This document shows, in pieces, positions 11,361 to 22,790 of a stretch of DNA of 64,000 nucleotides. Below the pieces are notes generated by a model. That model did no database searches and was not told the origin of the DNA. It saw only the letters and a program-made list of their open reading frames with translations. Positions within the stretch are counted from its first letter, which is position 1; each line of letters opens with the position of its first letter. Made by a program: the position numbers and the translations under genes. The DNA comes from Magicicada septendecula (lineage: Eukaryota; Arthropoda; Insecta; Hemiptera; Cicadidae). Where the stretch lies: positions 23,980,620 to 24,044,619 of the forward strand of contig CM068373.1 in assembly GCA_034769895.1 (NCBI GenBank), read 5' to 3'.

Positions 11361-11626
11361 AGACGACATACGTGCATTAAGATGACATACGTGTATTTAG
11401 ACGACATACGTGCATTTAGATGACATACGTGCATTTAGACGACATACGTGCATTTAGATGACATACGTGCATTTAGACGACATACCTGCATTTAGATGAC
11501 ATACGTGCATTTAGACGACATACGTGCATTTAGATGACATACGTGTATTCAGACGACATACGTGCATTTAGATGACATACGTGCATTTAGACGATACACG
11601 TGCATTTAGATAACATACGTGCATTT
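11361..11626. repeat. 19-bp minisatellite with a 38-bp alternating pattern
   Basis: Fourteen tandem 19-bp units of the form AGAYGACATACGTGCATTT. The fourth base alternates C, T, C, T through the array, so the true period is 38 bp (seven dimers). A few units carry point changes (GTGTATT, ACCTGCA, GATACACG). Almost every unit contains ACGTG. Confidence 0.9.
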
Positions 11627-11842
11627 CGAGGACCCCTACGCATAACGTTATTTATGCAAATAGTAAATGACTGTAAATGAACATGAAAAATCCAGATGTG
11701 TCTATTAAAATCTAACATTTAAATTCCAGACTAGTTCAAAGAATTAGTCTTTGAAACACATGCCATTCTGTAAGTTCATTACTTTTGTTTCTTCTTCTTC
11801 TCAACCTAAATATATCCTTAAATTTTTAGTCAATCAATGAAT

Positions 11843-12050
11843 GTTTTAGTGGATGGTTAGTGAGGATCATCACGCACACACTCACATCACCAACACGTTC
11901 ACCAAAATATTTAATTGTTTCGTTATGTTTGATATTTCTATTGTATTTTATACACAGGTCCTGAAGATGGCAATAAATATTGTCGAAACGTCGACGCAAA
12001 ATAGCTAAAATTTGTATTATTGACCGATCCTCACTAACATCCACTAAAAC
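11843..12050 (+). ncRNA. Inverted repeat enclosing a hammerhead-like core
   Basis: Arms 11843-11868 and 12026-12050 are complementary over ~25 bp with one bulged base (GTTTTAGTGGATG... against its reverse complement). Between them lies CTGAAGA (11961-11967), stem II GGCAA/TTGTC and GAAAC (from 11985), followed by GTC then GAC. GTC before the core and GAC after the predicted cut pair as helix I. Helix III would be the palindrome ACGT, favouring a two-molecule fold. A related copy is at 16590-16700. Confidence 0.5.
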
Positions 12051-13215
12051 CTAAATAAAACAAACCCGACGGAGACGGAACAATATGAGGGTGACAAGAA
12101 AAAAGATTATTTACGGAACATAACTTGTAGAGATGAAGTCGAAACGTAAAAGTTATAAAGGTGTGGAGTAGCTTGTAGCTTGTAGGTTTGTTTGAGCACC
12201 CGTGGCAGGATTGTAGCAACTGGGTCGAGACCAATGGCTGCTAGATGATGACATAGTGCTGGTACAGTAGTCAGGGGTCTATAATATTTCTTTTGAAATT
12301 TTATAGTTGTCAATGTATTCTAAGGCTGTCACAACAAGAGTGAATATTACTAAAATTGGAAAATACCAGGTTGGCAGGTTGTGGTCTATTTCTTACAATG
12401 TGATTATAAACGTTTCGCCCACCCGCGTTCAGTATTACGCGTTCAATAAAGGATGGCAGGTCGAAAGGTAAAGGATTATATCATTGCTTGATATAAATTG
12501 AATGAGGTTGATATGCTCGATACTAATCGACTACGTCTTTGTACTAGTAATTTTATACAAACCACTATGCTGTCTTTGGTATTGACTGTTTCTAGTAGAA
12601 ATATTTAAGACCACTAACACTCCAATACACCAATAAATTAGTCGACTACGGCCCAATATCTTGCTAGTTTCCAATTTTAATAATGTTTATAGTTGTCAGT
12701 TCTACACGAACAGGCTAGCTTATAATGAAATTGAATATTGGTAAACTGATGACTGTGAATTAAACGTATTATTTGAAAATTTAATACTATTTTATGTAGC
12801 ATATATAGTTAGTGTAACTCTATAGGTATAAAAAAATGAAACAAAGTAGTACTCTCAACAAAGCTTGTAATAAAGTATTTATGACACAAAATAAAACTAA
12901 ATTTTTCGACGTAGTTCAGTAGAATGTAAAAGCGTAAATTCAATAAAGTTAGTTGTAATGTAGCCTATTATGTGTTCTCTGTCGACCCTGTATGGACAAT
13001 ACTGCTCATACATACTGTTTTCTACTGAAAAATCTCTAGCAATAGTAATAAAAATTAAGTACTTCAGAAGTAGGTCATAAACGGCTCAATGTTCTCTTAA
13101 AAGTCGATAAAAAAATTCTATTCTATATCAGACCTATTGTAGGTAGAATTATATTTCGAAAAGAATTGTGTGATGGCTCGTCCCACACTTCTTTATCTGT
13201 CTGTGAATTGAACTT
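12051..13215. other. Unassigned AT-rich sequence
   Basis: No gene or named repeat recognised. A degenerate CTGA...GGGCGAAACG motif lies on the minus strand near 12405-12435. Confidence 0.4.
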
Positions 13216-13560
13216 TAACGAAAGGCCAGGCCAGTCGCATCCAAGCGGCTGAAATGACATTTCTCAGGCACGTGGCAAGGTATACTCTCCATGATCATAG
13301 AAGGAACACAGATATACGGCAGGAACTGAATATTATGAGTATACTCGACAGGACCGCCCAGTATCGGCTGAATTGGTGGGAACATCTTTGCCGAATGGAT
13401 GACTGCCGCATCCCCAAACAACTATGGAACTACAAGCAGAGGGAACGGAGAGGTGTGGGACGTCCGAGGAAACGCTGGAGTGCCCGGCTGTAATTTTGCC
13501 TATTTGAGACAGGAACAAACCATTGTCTTAAACCTTGAGGATGATGATTAAAGAATTGTG
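13216..13560 (+). pseudogene. 5'-truncated LINE 3' end (RTE-like C-terminus)
   Basis: Open frame 13254-13493 encodes the C-terminal end of a non-LTR reverse transcriptase ORF: FLRHVARYTLHDHRRNTD, then LNWWEHLCRMDDCRIPKQLW, then GVGRPRKRW. These motifs (GH/EHLxRM...RIPKQLW and GRPRKRW) are typical of the end of RTE-like LINE proteins. The stop is followed by a ~60-bp tail and the microsatellite-like GATGATGATTAAAG. It is 5'-truncated, as LINE copies usually are. A second copy is on the minus strand at 26690-26995, and the segment at 29745-29860 comes from just upstream in a similar protein. Confidence 0.75.
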
Positions 13561-14134
13561 CCAAAAGTACACAAAATATTGACGTAAATTCTTCCGCGTT
13601 CTTACTTAACAAGGACGTTAATAAACTTTTTCTCCAGTTTAGAACTAATGAAAAAACTTTTATATTATTGGTAAAAATAGAACAAACTTTTATTATGCTT
13701 ATAAGTTTTACACTGAGACATAGGCAACATGAGTAGTTTGCATCAGGATGCAAACGTGACCTGCTTACGTAACCAGGAGGATGACACGGAACTCTGTTTT
13801 AGTGTATTCCCGACTTTTCTGCGCCTTCCTAGGAATATTATAATCATTTTCCGGACAACATCTACAGCATGGTTGAACTTCTTCGTAACGCCGCACGACA
13901 AAAAGCAGACTTTGGTTGAGTAGAAATAGCATTATTTAAAAGCGGCCAGCCCGTTTGAGTTACGCAATTGAGTACGTGTTAGTGGACAGCGGCATTTCTG
14001 TATACTGGTAATTGTTAACTAGACTAACATTTTAAAGTGATTGTCAATAACTAAATAAATAACTAAAGTTAATTGTCAATACAAGCTATATGTAGACATC
14101 TGTTGGTATATGTACCAATTCTAATATACATTTG
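13561..14134. other. Unassigned sequence
   Basis: No gene recognised. The last 45 bp (about 14088-14131) share GCTATATGTAGACAT and ACCAATTCTAATAT with 16271-16308, a small dispersed repeat. Confidence 0.4.
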
Positions 14135-14275
14135 ATAAGATAAAGTGAGAGAGAGTGAGGAAAAGAGAGGGACAGAGAGAAATAGAGAAAACAGAGAGAG
14201 AGAGTGCGAGAGAGAAAGACAGAAGGAGAGAGAGTGAGAAAGAAAGAGTAAGAGAAAGAGTGAGCGAATGAGAGG
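14135..14275. repeat. (GA)-rich low-complexity tract
   Basis: Nearly pure purine GAGA/GAAA repeats over ~140 bp. The Ser/Leu-rich ORFs read across it on the minus strand are artefacts. Confidence 0.9.
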
Positions 14276-16490
14276 GTACAATATGACTGCTGACATATGC
14301 ATTATTCAAAAGAATATAGTACTCTGTATGGACTAAGTTCTCGGTAAACAATCGGTATGGAGAACCATACATGACTTCCATGTTCTAAAATATTTATATT
14401 TAAAATAATTTACTTGAATTCGGTTGGAAAAATTTCTAACAAGAAACAGAGCTAGATATGGTGACAAAACATCAAATAAGTGGATGCCTGAGTTGTGAAG
14501 AAATTACGTATCAGCTAAAATGGTACCCCCATGTCAGGTGGGTGAAGACTATCCTCAACCTTCGTAAGGAAGGACTGTACTTTAGGATAAAATGTTTGTA
14601 GGTCGAACGGAGAGCTGGTCAAAGGGAGCTGCGATCTGATTCCTGTAATGAAATTGGACTCTCGCTGCAAGTAATCGGCCGAGGGTGAATGATGTCTATA
14701 GTGTTATCAAAGTATTTCCTGTCAATTCTATTCCAGTCATTTTTTTTTAAATCTAATCTTTCTTTCTTTCCATTCGTCTTCTGATTTCCTGAACGACGAT
14801 TCTGTTCACCCGTTTAATTAAAACTTTTTCAGCAAAACATTTCTTCCTTAATAGGTTTGTTTTTTCTGTTTAACACCCACCATCCTGATCCATGTCATAA
14901 CGCTATATTCCACACAGGCTAGTAAATAACTAGCCATCAGGGAGGTCAAAATATTTTCTAGGAGGGGCAACAATTTTCCAGAGGAGATAAATATTTATAT
15001 ATATTTCATACATACACACGTGCACATGCTCAAGTTTCCAAAGTTGTAATGTTATGGCGTCCGTAATCAAAACATCAGAGCAGGTTTTAGTGTGTATGAG
15101 GGTACACCGTGGACGAAAATTTTCAACATTCCCTATGGAGCGTTGCTCAGAGTAAAGCTGGGAGTCTACAGTGTACGTTTCACAGAACAAACACGTGGAA
15201 AAGAAAGAGCGCTCCGAAGTCTCTTATGGACCCTGAGCGTCTTGCAGAGGATTGATTCCCTAAAGACGAAAAGTCTGTCTATGAACCGTTCTTCTGTAAA
15301 CACATCCAGTTACACTGGCGAGCGATCCACAGGAAGGAAATCGCTGTCCACGCTGGACACCTTTTCGGCTTGGACGCATTGTGTTAGTGTGGGTTTAGGC
15401 ACTTTCCATTTAAAAAACATGCAAATGTAAGAAAGTAAACGTGAGTCAGGCCAGAAATAACTGGAATTGTGTGTATGTTTGTGTGTGAGTCCTGTCTGCC
15501 TTTTTATTGCGGGAATCAAAATAATAAAAATCTGGAAACGTAAACATTAAATAATTGAGATATGATTGCCTGCCAGAAACTATATACTTTCACTCATACA
15601 TGATTTAAATTAAAATGAAAAAATGAAATGAAATTATTGCCTGGCAGCAAAATAATTTATTTTGAACAATTACCATTGTTTGAAAAAGTTTAAATGATTT
15701 TTCAAGTACTTTACTCTTGTTAAAAAATCAAACGTTGCTGGTAAACTACCCCTTCCCCTTAACCGAACTTCACCAGAATCACTAAACTTTGAGTCGTCTC
15801 CAAACTCAGGCAGATATAAAAAATATTATTTGATTCTGTTTGAATTTACGCCAGTTATCGTTCGACATAAAAAAATTCTACACACAGACACTTCTCGAAA
15901 AATGACTTTTCTTCATATTTTGAGGGTAGTACAATGACAATCAGCCCTTATCTCGAACAATATATTTTCACCGTCACCATACTTCCATTTCCTTATCGAA
16001 CATGGAAGTAATAATATTTTACAACATTGTAAACTATAATAATAACCATTTTTACATGGTAAATTGGTTTACCATAAATTTTTGTTTCTAATATGTTTTA
16101 ATTCTCTAATGTAAGTTTGTAATCCTCTACTGTCATTTTGTACATAATTATCTAAATTATGGATAATGTTTTCAATACCAGCACTGAGTGGAAAATGATA
16201 ATAATGACTTTTAATAATATGCCAATTTGAACATCCTCACAATCTGTATTCAGTTATAATATATTTTTTATGCTATATGTAGACATGTGGTATCTGCACC
16301 AATTCTAATATGCCTATACATTTTGTAATTACTGCTTCTTTAATTACTTTCAAATACAATTGAAGGATTATATTGCATTATCAGTTTTAAAATTGTTATT
16401 TAGTAATCATTTTCTGGGGTATTATAATTTTGTCGTTGTATTTTGTGTCAAACAATATGTAATTATTTTGATGGCGTAACACAAACTGTC
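14276..16490. other. Unassigned; one 112-codon ORF of unknown meaning
   Basis: The stretch 15092-15430 is GC-richer than its surroundings and open for 112 codons on the plus strand, but I recognise no domain and cannot say whether it is an exon, a transposon piece or chance. The rest is AT-rich with nothing identifiable except the dispersed motif at 16271-16308. Confidence 0.3.
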
Positions 16491-16504
16491 TCAACTCCCT
16501 TGCG

Positions 16505-16580
16505 GTCACACGCACACACGCGCGCGCACACACACGCGCACACACAAACGCACGCACGTACGCACATACACGAACACATT
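16505..16580. repeat. (CA/CG)n microsatellite
   Basis: Alternating CACACG/CGCGCA purine-pyrimidine repeats; potential Z-DNA-forming tract. Confidence 0.85.
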
Positions 16581-16589
16581 TACTCAATT

Positions 16590-16700
16590 AATTGTTCTTG
16601 TTGTGTTTGATATTTTCTCTTTATCCATACACAGATCCTGATGATGACAATAAATACTGCCGAAACGTCGAAACAAATAATACAAAATTTCTGTAATACT
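16590..16700 (+). ncRNA. Hammerhead-like core in a dispersed repeat
   Basis: CTGATGA (16638-16644), imperfect stem II GACA/TGCC and GAAAC (from 16662) followed by GTC. The ~100-bp context (TTGTGTTTGATATTT..., ...CACAG) matches 11920-12000, so both are copies of one repeat family. Helix III would be the palindrome ACGT; helix I is only two pairs, so this copy is probably degraded. Confidence 0.4.
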
Positions 16701-17151
16701 TATTGGTAGATCTTTCCATTCGATTTGATTGAACTTTCCATCGTTAAAAGTTAATCAAAGTGTTGGGACCTTTGGAATTTGGTGACCTTTATAATTTATT
16801 GCGGTACAGCCTACCGGACAGTTCGAATCTAGGAAAATATTTATACACGAGTGTGAGTAACGATTTCTCTGTTGATCAATTATTTATTCCACGTTTACAA
16901 ATTTACGATCTGCACAAACTTTGTAGTAAAACATTATTCATCTATTGTTACACATGTAAAAATTACATCAAATTACCATTCTTACTGATTTGTTGTTAGT
17001 GTGCCACTGTTTGAAAACTTCGTTTGATGTATCCAGTAAAATATATAATAAATTAAACACTTCAATAGGCTTTAAAGATTTTAATTAAAAGTGATATGCT
17101 GTACTGACGAAGTTTGCCAATTAATATCTGAATAGCTATTGTAACACAAAA
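16701..17151. other. Unassigned AT-rich sequence
   Basis: No gene or known repeat recognised. Confidence 0.4.
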
Positions 17152-17428
17152 ATATTATTATTATTGGGTCCTTCAGTCTTTCGGCTGTTTTGTACAGTCC
17201 CCGCATATACCCGTGGTGCGTGTGTTACGGAGTCTCTTACAGTTTAACGCCGGATCCGAACGGCATAGTTGGGGTGGGTGATTACTAGGCAGGATACCTC
17301 TCGCTGGTTTACCATCGCCTTGCGAGGGAGAACGGTTGTATGCAAATCAGATGGCCCCGGCGGGAATCGAATCCTCGCCGACCGCGTAACAGCGCCACAC
17401 GCTAGCCACTACGCCACGACCGCTCCAC
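17152..17428 (-). repeat. tRNA-derived SINE
   Basis: On the minus strand the element starts near 17428 with a tRNA-like head: A box TGGCGTAGTGG (plus 17406-17416) and B box GGATTCGATTCCC (plus 17362-17374), about 35 bp apart. These are the internal RNA polymerase III promoter. A ~200-bp GC-rich body unrelated to tRNA follows, then an AATAATAAT tail at 17152-17165. The tRNA part does not fold into a complete mature tRNA, so I call it a SINE and not a tRNA gene. SINEs are mobilised by LINE reverse transcriptases; the LINE partner is not determined. Confidence 0.75.
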
Positions 17429-17487
17429 ATAAAAAAATAAAATAAAATAATAATTGGGAAAAGATATAAGAATTCCTATCCGCAATG

Positions 17488-18110
17488 TTTGGCCGTGGTC
17501 TATTGCCAAACAGAAATGTTTGAACAAACCAATCGACTACAGCCAAACATCCCAAACATCCCGGATGTGAATTCTTTCATCATTGACTCCGGACGTGATA
17601 GCCTGGGGGTACGTAGTAAGCAATTTGGAAAACTTAATAAATGTGTAAACTTTACCACGTGTGCGCTCCTTCATTAATTGGAAGTACTATTTTGAAAAAT
17701 TGTAAATCAATTCACGCCCACCTGTAAACATAAACGAAAATAAGTAAAAATGGTACAATGTGTAGCTTTATTATTCTAACTTACAGATAACGCCAAACTT
17801 GCACAGCGTGTAGGAAAGTAGCTCTGTTTTAATAATGAAGACATGAGAGGTCTATGGCTATTGCTAGTCTGTGTTTAATAGTAATAACTCAAGAAAATCA
17901 TAAATTATATAAAACTAAGCCTTTACCACAGTATTGTGGGCCTGACGCGAACACCCTACGTTCAGGATTTTTAAACTCCACTGATGATGGCAGTCATTGG
18001 AGCTGTTGAAACGTTTGGTTTGGTAATAAACCATGGACCACAGCCAAACAGCCCGGATACTTGAATCATACAACTGACACCGGCAGTGAATGCCAGAGCA
18101 CTATGTTATA
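17488..18110 (+). repeat. Repeat pair flanking a hammerhead-like core
   Basis: The block at ~17545-17600 (ACTACAGCCAAACATCCC..., GACTCCGG) resembles 18035-18095 (ACCACAGCCAAACAGCCC..., GACACCGG), and 17490-17516 also matches 18014-18045 in inverse orientation. Between them at 17981-18020 is CTGATGA, stem II GGCAG/CTGTT and GAAAC (18008-18012). C-G closes helix III, and CCA before the core pairs with TGG after the predicted cut. The copies look like termini of one PLE-type repeat. Confidence 0.45.
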
Positions 18111-18371
18111 TAAATCTAATTTTAGATTTATGAAGTCGTTGAAATAGAAGTAAGCATTTTGTTTATGAAATAACCTTTCTTTATAAAAAAAGAAACAAAC
18201 AGTATATACAAGTCCCGTGTCGACTTGTATGTACGTTGCAGACCTCTAAAACGCAAAACACAGAGAATGTTTACATTAAGACAGTAACGCGAGCGCACTA
18301 ATTTCCCCCAGGTATACATTCTGTAACTGACAATACAATGTACCTAGTGCCGATATGGTTCTTTGTATATA
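18111..18371. other. Unassigned sequence
   Basis: No gene recognised. Ends with TATATA (18366-18371), the possible target duplication of the next element. Confidence 0.4.
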
Positions 18372-19517
18372 TGTTACCGGCAAAGTATGTAATCCAGGCA
18401 TTTTATAGAATACCTAGGCATTTCATACAATGCCTGAAGTTTTTTGGCAAAGTATAGAATAGAATATTTTTCAAATGTTTTTTACACTTTTCCAGTTATT
18501 CTGTACATTGCCTAGGCCTACTACGTTCAAAATGAAAACATCTTATTACAAAATCACACATAATTGTTTGATTTTACGTAGAGGAGGACTTTTTATGACA
18601 TTTCGAGTTTATCTATTCTCTACTCAATTATGTTCAGATACTATTTTATTAAAATGATACTGTTTAAGAACTGTACTGTATACTCAATCTGGTTCAAAAA
18701 ATACATTAGATATTATTGGTGTTTATTAATTCTAAATATATGGAATACACTCTACTTATTACAAGACAGAGAGCTGTGACACTTTGAAGTACAATTTCTT
18801 TCACGTTTTACACAATTACATTATTTTTTTAACATTTAATCATACACACATATTTCACGAACCCTTGTCCGGATCCTGATGATTAGGCAGTAGTGGCAGA
18901 ACGAAGTGAGGTTTCTTGTTCAGAAACATTTCAACCCCCATTAGTGGTTTTGGGCATACAGTGAACTGCGATTTGTGAACAGCTGCTTTAGCAATCTGTT
19001 AGTGGTTCCCAGTTTGTAAAATCCTTCTTCTGTCACACTCACGACGATTGCTAGAATGTTTCGAAGATTTCCCCGCCCGTTGTCTACTTCAGGAATTAGA
19101 ACATAAACAGACGCACCCACAGGAGCTAGAGGATATGTTTTGTCAGAATCAGATTTCACCTTCTTTGCCTGAAGTTCTAGAAATGATTCTGACCTTTTTA
19201 TTTCTTCAGTTGCAATTTTTGATTTGAAACAGGGAGAACACAGCTTCTTGTCATTCTCACTGTTCAAAACATGTCCACACGTAGTATGCATACTCTGCAT
19301 GTCTCTCATTGCGGAGGGGGGGATTCATGTTGTGACATGAAACCATAGCGCACACATTGTCTTCTGTACATCACGTGTGAAGATGTTAGGCATTCTATAC
19401 AATGCCTAGGTAAAGTATGAAATGTGTTTTATTTCATACTTTATGGCTGGACGCGGGCATTGTATGAAGTTCCTAGGCATTCTATAAAATGCCTGATTTT
19501 GTACTTTGCCGGTAACA
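18372..19517. mobile_element. TIR DNA transposon with transposase remnant (~1.15 kb)
   Basis: Terminal inverted repeats of roughly 65 bp start TGTTACCGGCAAAGTA at 18372 and end with the complement at 19517. Both TIRs carry AGGCATTTTATAGAAT and a CCTAGG palindrome. TATATA flanks each end (18366-18371, 19518-19523), a possible 6-bp target duplication, though low in complexity. Inside is one short transposase-derived ORF. It is an internally deleted, non-autonomous copy. The encoded fragment suggests an integrase-type superfamily (IS3EU, KRBA2-like, or Ginger); I cannot choose between them. Confidence 0.7.
18941..19309 (-). pseudogene. C-terminal remnant of an integrase-type transposase
   Basis: A 122-codon frame inside the TIR element. 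It has a Cys/His-containing start (TCGHVL...CSPCF), a basic linker (LQAKKVKSDSD) and a compact domain reading VGASVYVLIPEVDNGRGNLR followed by NILAIV and EEGFYKLGTTN. From family knowledge, this V-IPxVDRxRGDxRNI...GLYxIGTxxG pattern is the C-terminal part of KRBA2-like integrase transposases of insects. The catalytic integrase core is absent. The ATG at 19309 is probably not the original start. Confidence 0.5.
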
Positions 19518-20539
19518 TATATATTAATACATTTCACAAACTTGCATAATATTTTTTCCATTAAACGTGTAATAAGACTGATATTTTAGGTTAACTCCGT
19601 ATGCTTAGAATTATATAAAGGAGACCACCTACTGTACTTACGGTCAATACGCTACTTGCTGATAATATTACAACTTAACATACATAGCCTATTGTTTTTT
19701 TGTTATCTTAGTGACTTTTATATTTATAAATGAATAGAATCGACTAAGATCCGTCGTGTAACTTCGTTTTCTCGTTAAAATGACGCGTTTCGGAACATAT
19801 GTTCTATCATTAGATATAATTCTCTCAGTTGAGTTCTTAAATTGTTAAAATCACATCAATTTATACTCACACACTTTTCTATGGGTGCGCACCCTTTGAA
19901 GACCGATCGGATACTGGAGTTATTTATGAATGTTTGTGCAAGTTCAAGGCTGTATCGTACAGCGGGTTCAACTAAAAGTTCAAATAATCATTCAATATGA
20001 AATCACGATATTATTTTAAGCTTTGAAAAATTTAGAAGTTCTCCAAACATTCAAACATATTACATAGTTTTTGCAAATATGTAAGGGTTTTAAATTAGAT
20101 TTCAGAGCAGTATAAGTATGATTGTTTGAAACTGAATGTCGTTCGTAGTTATATTTTATGTTATTTAGTGAATTCTGATTTTTTAAATTATGTTTTGGTT
20201 TGTGCTCGTTAAATCTCTTTAGAAAACCCTTCCCGGTTTGGCCTATCTAATAAAAAGTGTAGTCCCAACACAATAATTTATACACACCTGTTTTCCTCTC
20301 TAATGGCGTGGTATTATTATTATGGCCGAGTATTTTCAGTATACACTTATTTGTCTTAAAAATTGTACTGATGTTAATTTTACTTAACGTGGAGGTTAAA
20401 ACATTTGGGATTAATGAGTCTGAGTGGTTGCAGCAAACGGTGGTTTTACGTTTTGTCCTAACTTGGGTTTTAACCTCTTATTGTTATGTTTTTTTGAGAA
20501 GGTCATTAACTAAAGAGCTGTTGTAATCATTAGCCAAAG

Positions 20540-20540
<1 letters not shown>
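19518..20540. other. Unassigned, with one degenerate hammerhead-like motif
   Basis: On the minus strand at 19784-19813: CTAATGA (one core base changed from CTGATGA), stem II GAAC/GTTC and GAAACGCGTC, with the palindrome ACGCGT where helix III would form. Nothing else recognised. Confidence 0.4.
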
Positions 20541-20589
<49 letters not shown>

Positions 20590-20590
20590 T
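20541..20590. repeat. (TA)n microsatellite
   Basis: About 50 bp of TA repeats with one G interruption. Confidence 0.9.
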
Positions 20591-22270
20591 ATAGTGTTTA
20601 ACTTATAAAGGAAATCATCCGCGTTGAGAGGTATTAATAACACTCTATGTACGAACCAATTACATACAGCCATCTTCTGTGAAAACGGATGATGGGATTT
20701 CGCGTGTATAACCGCATCATCGGTGGTTGCTTTCCTATAAACTCTGAAATTTAATTTATCATGAAAATGGATTTGTTTAATTTTACATATATATATAATT
20801 CTCAAAACACTGACATCCCGTAAAACGTTATTTCGTGCCTGTAGCTTATAAACCTCATAAATGCCACTAACTCTCAACAGGCGTCGCGGATCTGATATGT
20901 TATGTACAAAGAAATTCAATTATTTTCCTTTTTATTGTTGTCGCCTATTTCAACAACACCGTTTGCACATGAATAGCGCAAGGTATTAAGTGTGGGAATT
21001 TTTTAATCAATGCTACAAAACATTAACCAGTCCATTAATTTATATCTGTCGCAATTTCTCAACAATCGGATACTCTGATTTTAAACGATGAGATTTTAAT
21101 TTTTAAAGGGTTGAAACAAATAATTTATGTCCAATTGCAACTTAAAAAAGGCAATTAATTATTGCTTTGTAGGCCTGTATCAAACTGTGTTGTTAAATAT
21201 TTATAATTTACGGTCGAAGTAATCTGCGTGAATTAGTAACAGTTCCGCAGCAGTTAGAAAGGTCAATAGTGTGTCGATGAACAGCGAGGGATTTAACGTT
21301 CATTTTTAAACCAAATGAAGGTGAATAATACATGAGCCCTCTAGTAGGTACACGCAAGGTACAGTCAATCCCCTCTGCGGTAGAATGCAATGTCTGTTCT
21401 TTACAAATCAATCATTTTAATTTTACATCAGATCAACAAAGGAAGCTCTTTTGAATGTAACTGACTCCATTTGGTGATGTGATGAATTTTGTGCATGATG
21501 CTGTTTAATAGTAGGTTTGTACAATTAAGTTTCATAATAGTTGTTTGCCATTATTACGTATAAGAAAATATATCATGAAGTTATTTAATTGAGGCGTCCA
21601 TACCACACACATGAATTTTTTTGAAGTAGTGAACTCAAATCCAGTTTTTTATCACCTGAAATAACAATAAAATGAGTATCAAAGATAGGGAGTTTAAAAA
21701 AAAATATATATAGAACAGTCCCCCCTTGAAGGACTTTGAGATAGCTATAAGGAGAGATGTCGATGCCAATACCTAAAAAAATTATTATTACAAGCAACAT
21801 TCATTAGATTATTTTATTTTTTATCAGCTGTTGTTGTATACTAACAAGAATACTAGCAAACTATACCTACAATTAAACTACAATTTAACGACAATTAAAA
21901 AATTTGCGAAAGAAGACTACTGTCCATTTATTGTTAGGTCTTTCAACAGGCTCTTTCAACCGCTAGTCACAGTTAAAAAAGATTTATTTTAGTTTACATT
22001 GTTTTGTAGTTTATTCTTACATTTTTATCCTCATACGTTGTGCGTAATGTTTGTAGGACTTATATTGTTATGAAATTTTTTAATTGTAGTTATATATAGT
22101 TTGCTAATATTTTGATAATGTTTGATTGCAATTTGTTTTATGTTATTTAGCTTCTGAAGACCATCCCCGAGTCCAGGAATCAAAACATCAAGCAAAAATA
22201 TATAACTATGGAAGCAGTCTGAATAGAGGTTTTACACGTACTTAATATCAGTGTTAGTTACACGTCGTTT
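20591..22270. other. Unassigned AT-rich sequence
   Basis: No gene, RNA or repeat recognised; short ORFs carry no motif. Confidence 0.4.
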
Positions 22271-22280
22271 GGATAAGAAA

Positions 22281-22483
22281 TTTCTTCTTCTTCTTCTTCT
22301 TCTTCTTCTTCTTCTTCTTCTTCTTCTTCTTCTTCTTCTTCTTCTTCTTCTTCTTCTTCTTCTTCTTCTTCTTCCTCTTCCTCTTCCTCTTCCTCTTCCT
22401 CTTCCTCTTCCTCTTCCTCTTCCTCTTCCTCTTCCTCTTCTTCTTCTTCTTCTTCTTCTTCTTCTTCTTCTTCTTCTTCTTCT
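22281..22483. repeat. (TTC/GAA)n array with an internal CTTCCT block
   Basis: About 200 bp: (CTT)n, then about eleven CTTCCT hexamers (~22371-22438), then (CTT)n. The poly-Leu/Pro and poly-Glu ORFs across it are artefacts. It directly follows the stop codon of the minus-strand ORF fragment at 22487-22726. Confidence 0.95.
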
Positions 22484-22486
22484 ACA

Positions 22487-22790
22487 CTACATGGTTTGGC
22501 TGTAGCCCATTTCAACTTCACAGAATCTCTGACCATTTTCTCCAGGGTCTTCCACGATATCTCGTCCCCACTGGCCTATATTCAAACGCTTGTTTAGGAA
22601 TACGCGTCTACCATGCGTTCTATAAGCGGCTTCCAATTTTGCTGTATACTCCTTTATTCTGTCCAGAACCGACTGTAACGTCAGGTCTTCAGGTCTTATA
22701 TCGTCGTTTTGTAGAAGATCTTTCAAGCTACATCCCTTAACTGCTCTTAAAATATCATTCTAAGGCCTGTATTTTTGAAATATCTTTTCA
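22487..22790 (-). pseudogene. Unrecognised coding fragment ending at a (GAA)n tail
   Basis: A minus-strand frame stays open from about 22765 to a TAG just before the (GAA)n array. Its composition looks coding-like (for example NDDIRPEDLTLQSVLDRIKE, AAYRTHGRRVFLNKRLN). I do not recognise the family. The layout of C-terminus, stop, then (GAA)n is the same as in the LINE copies at 37985-38930, so it may be the end of a LINE ORF, but that is inference. Confidence 0.3.

Noticed and set aside
11361-11626. CRISPR-like array
   Set aside because: Units are directly tandem with no variable spacers, in eukaryotic sequence; it is a minisatellite.
15092-15430. Host exon encoding a 112-aa protein
   Set aside because: No domain, no convincing splice sites and no homologous copy in the window; left as unassigned.
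17362-17428. A functional tRNA gene on the minus strand
   Set aside because: A and B boxes are present, but no full cloverleaf or acceptor stem forms, and the sequence continues into a SINE body and tail.
18874-18910. CTGATGATTAGGCAGTAGTGGCAGAACG inside the TIR transposon region
   Set aside because: GAAA is replaced by GAAC and stem II is weak; too degenerate to count. Only the start CTGATGA matches.
22251-22536. Long Leu/Pro and poly-Glu ORFs on both strands
   Set aside because: They are translations of the (CTT)n/(CTTCCT)n array and carry no independent coding signal.
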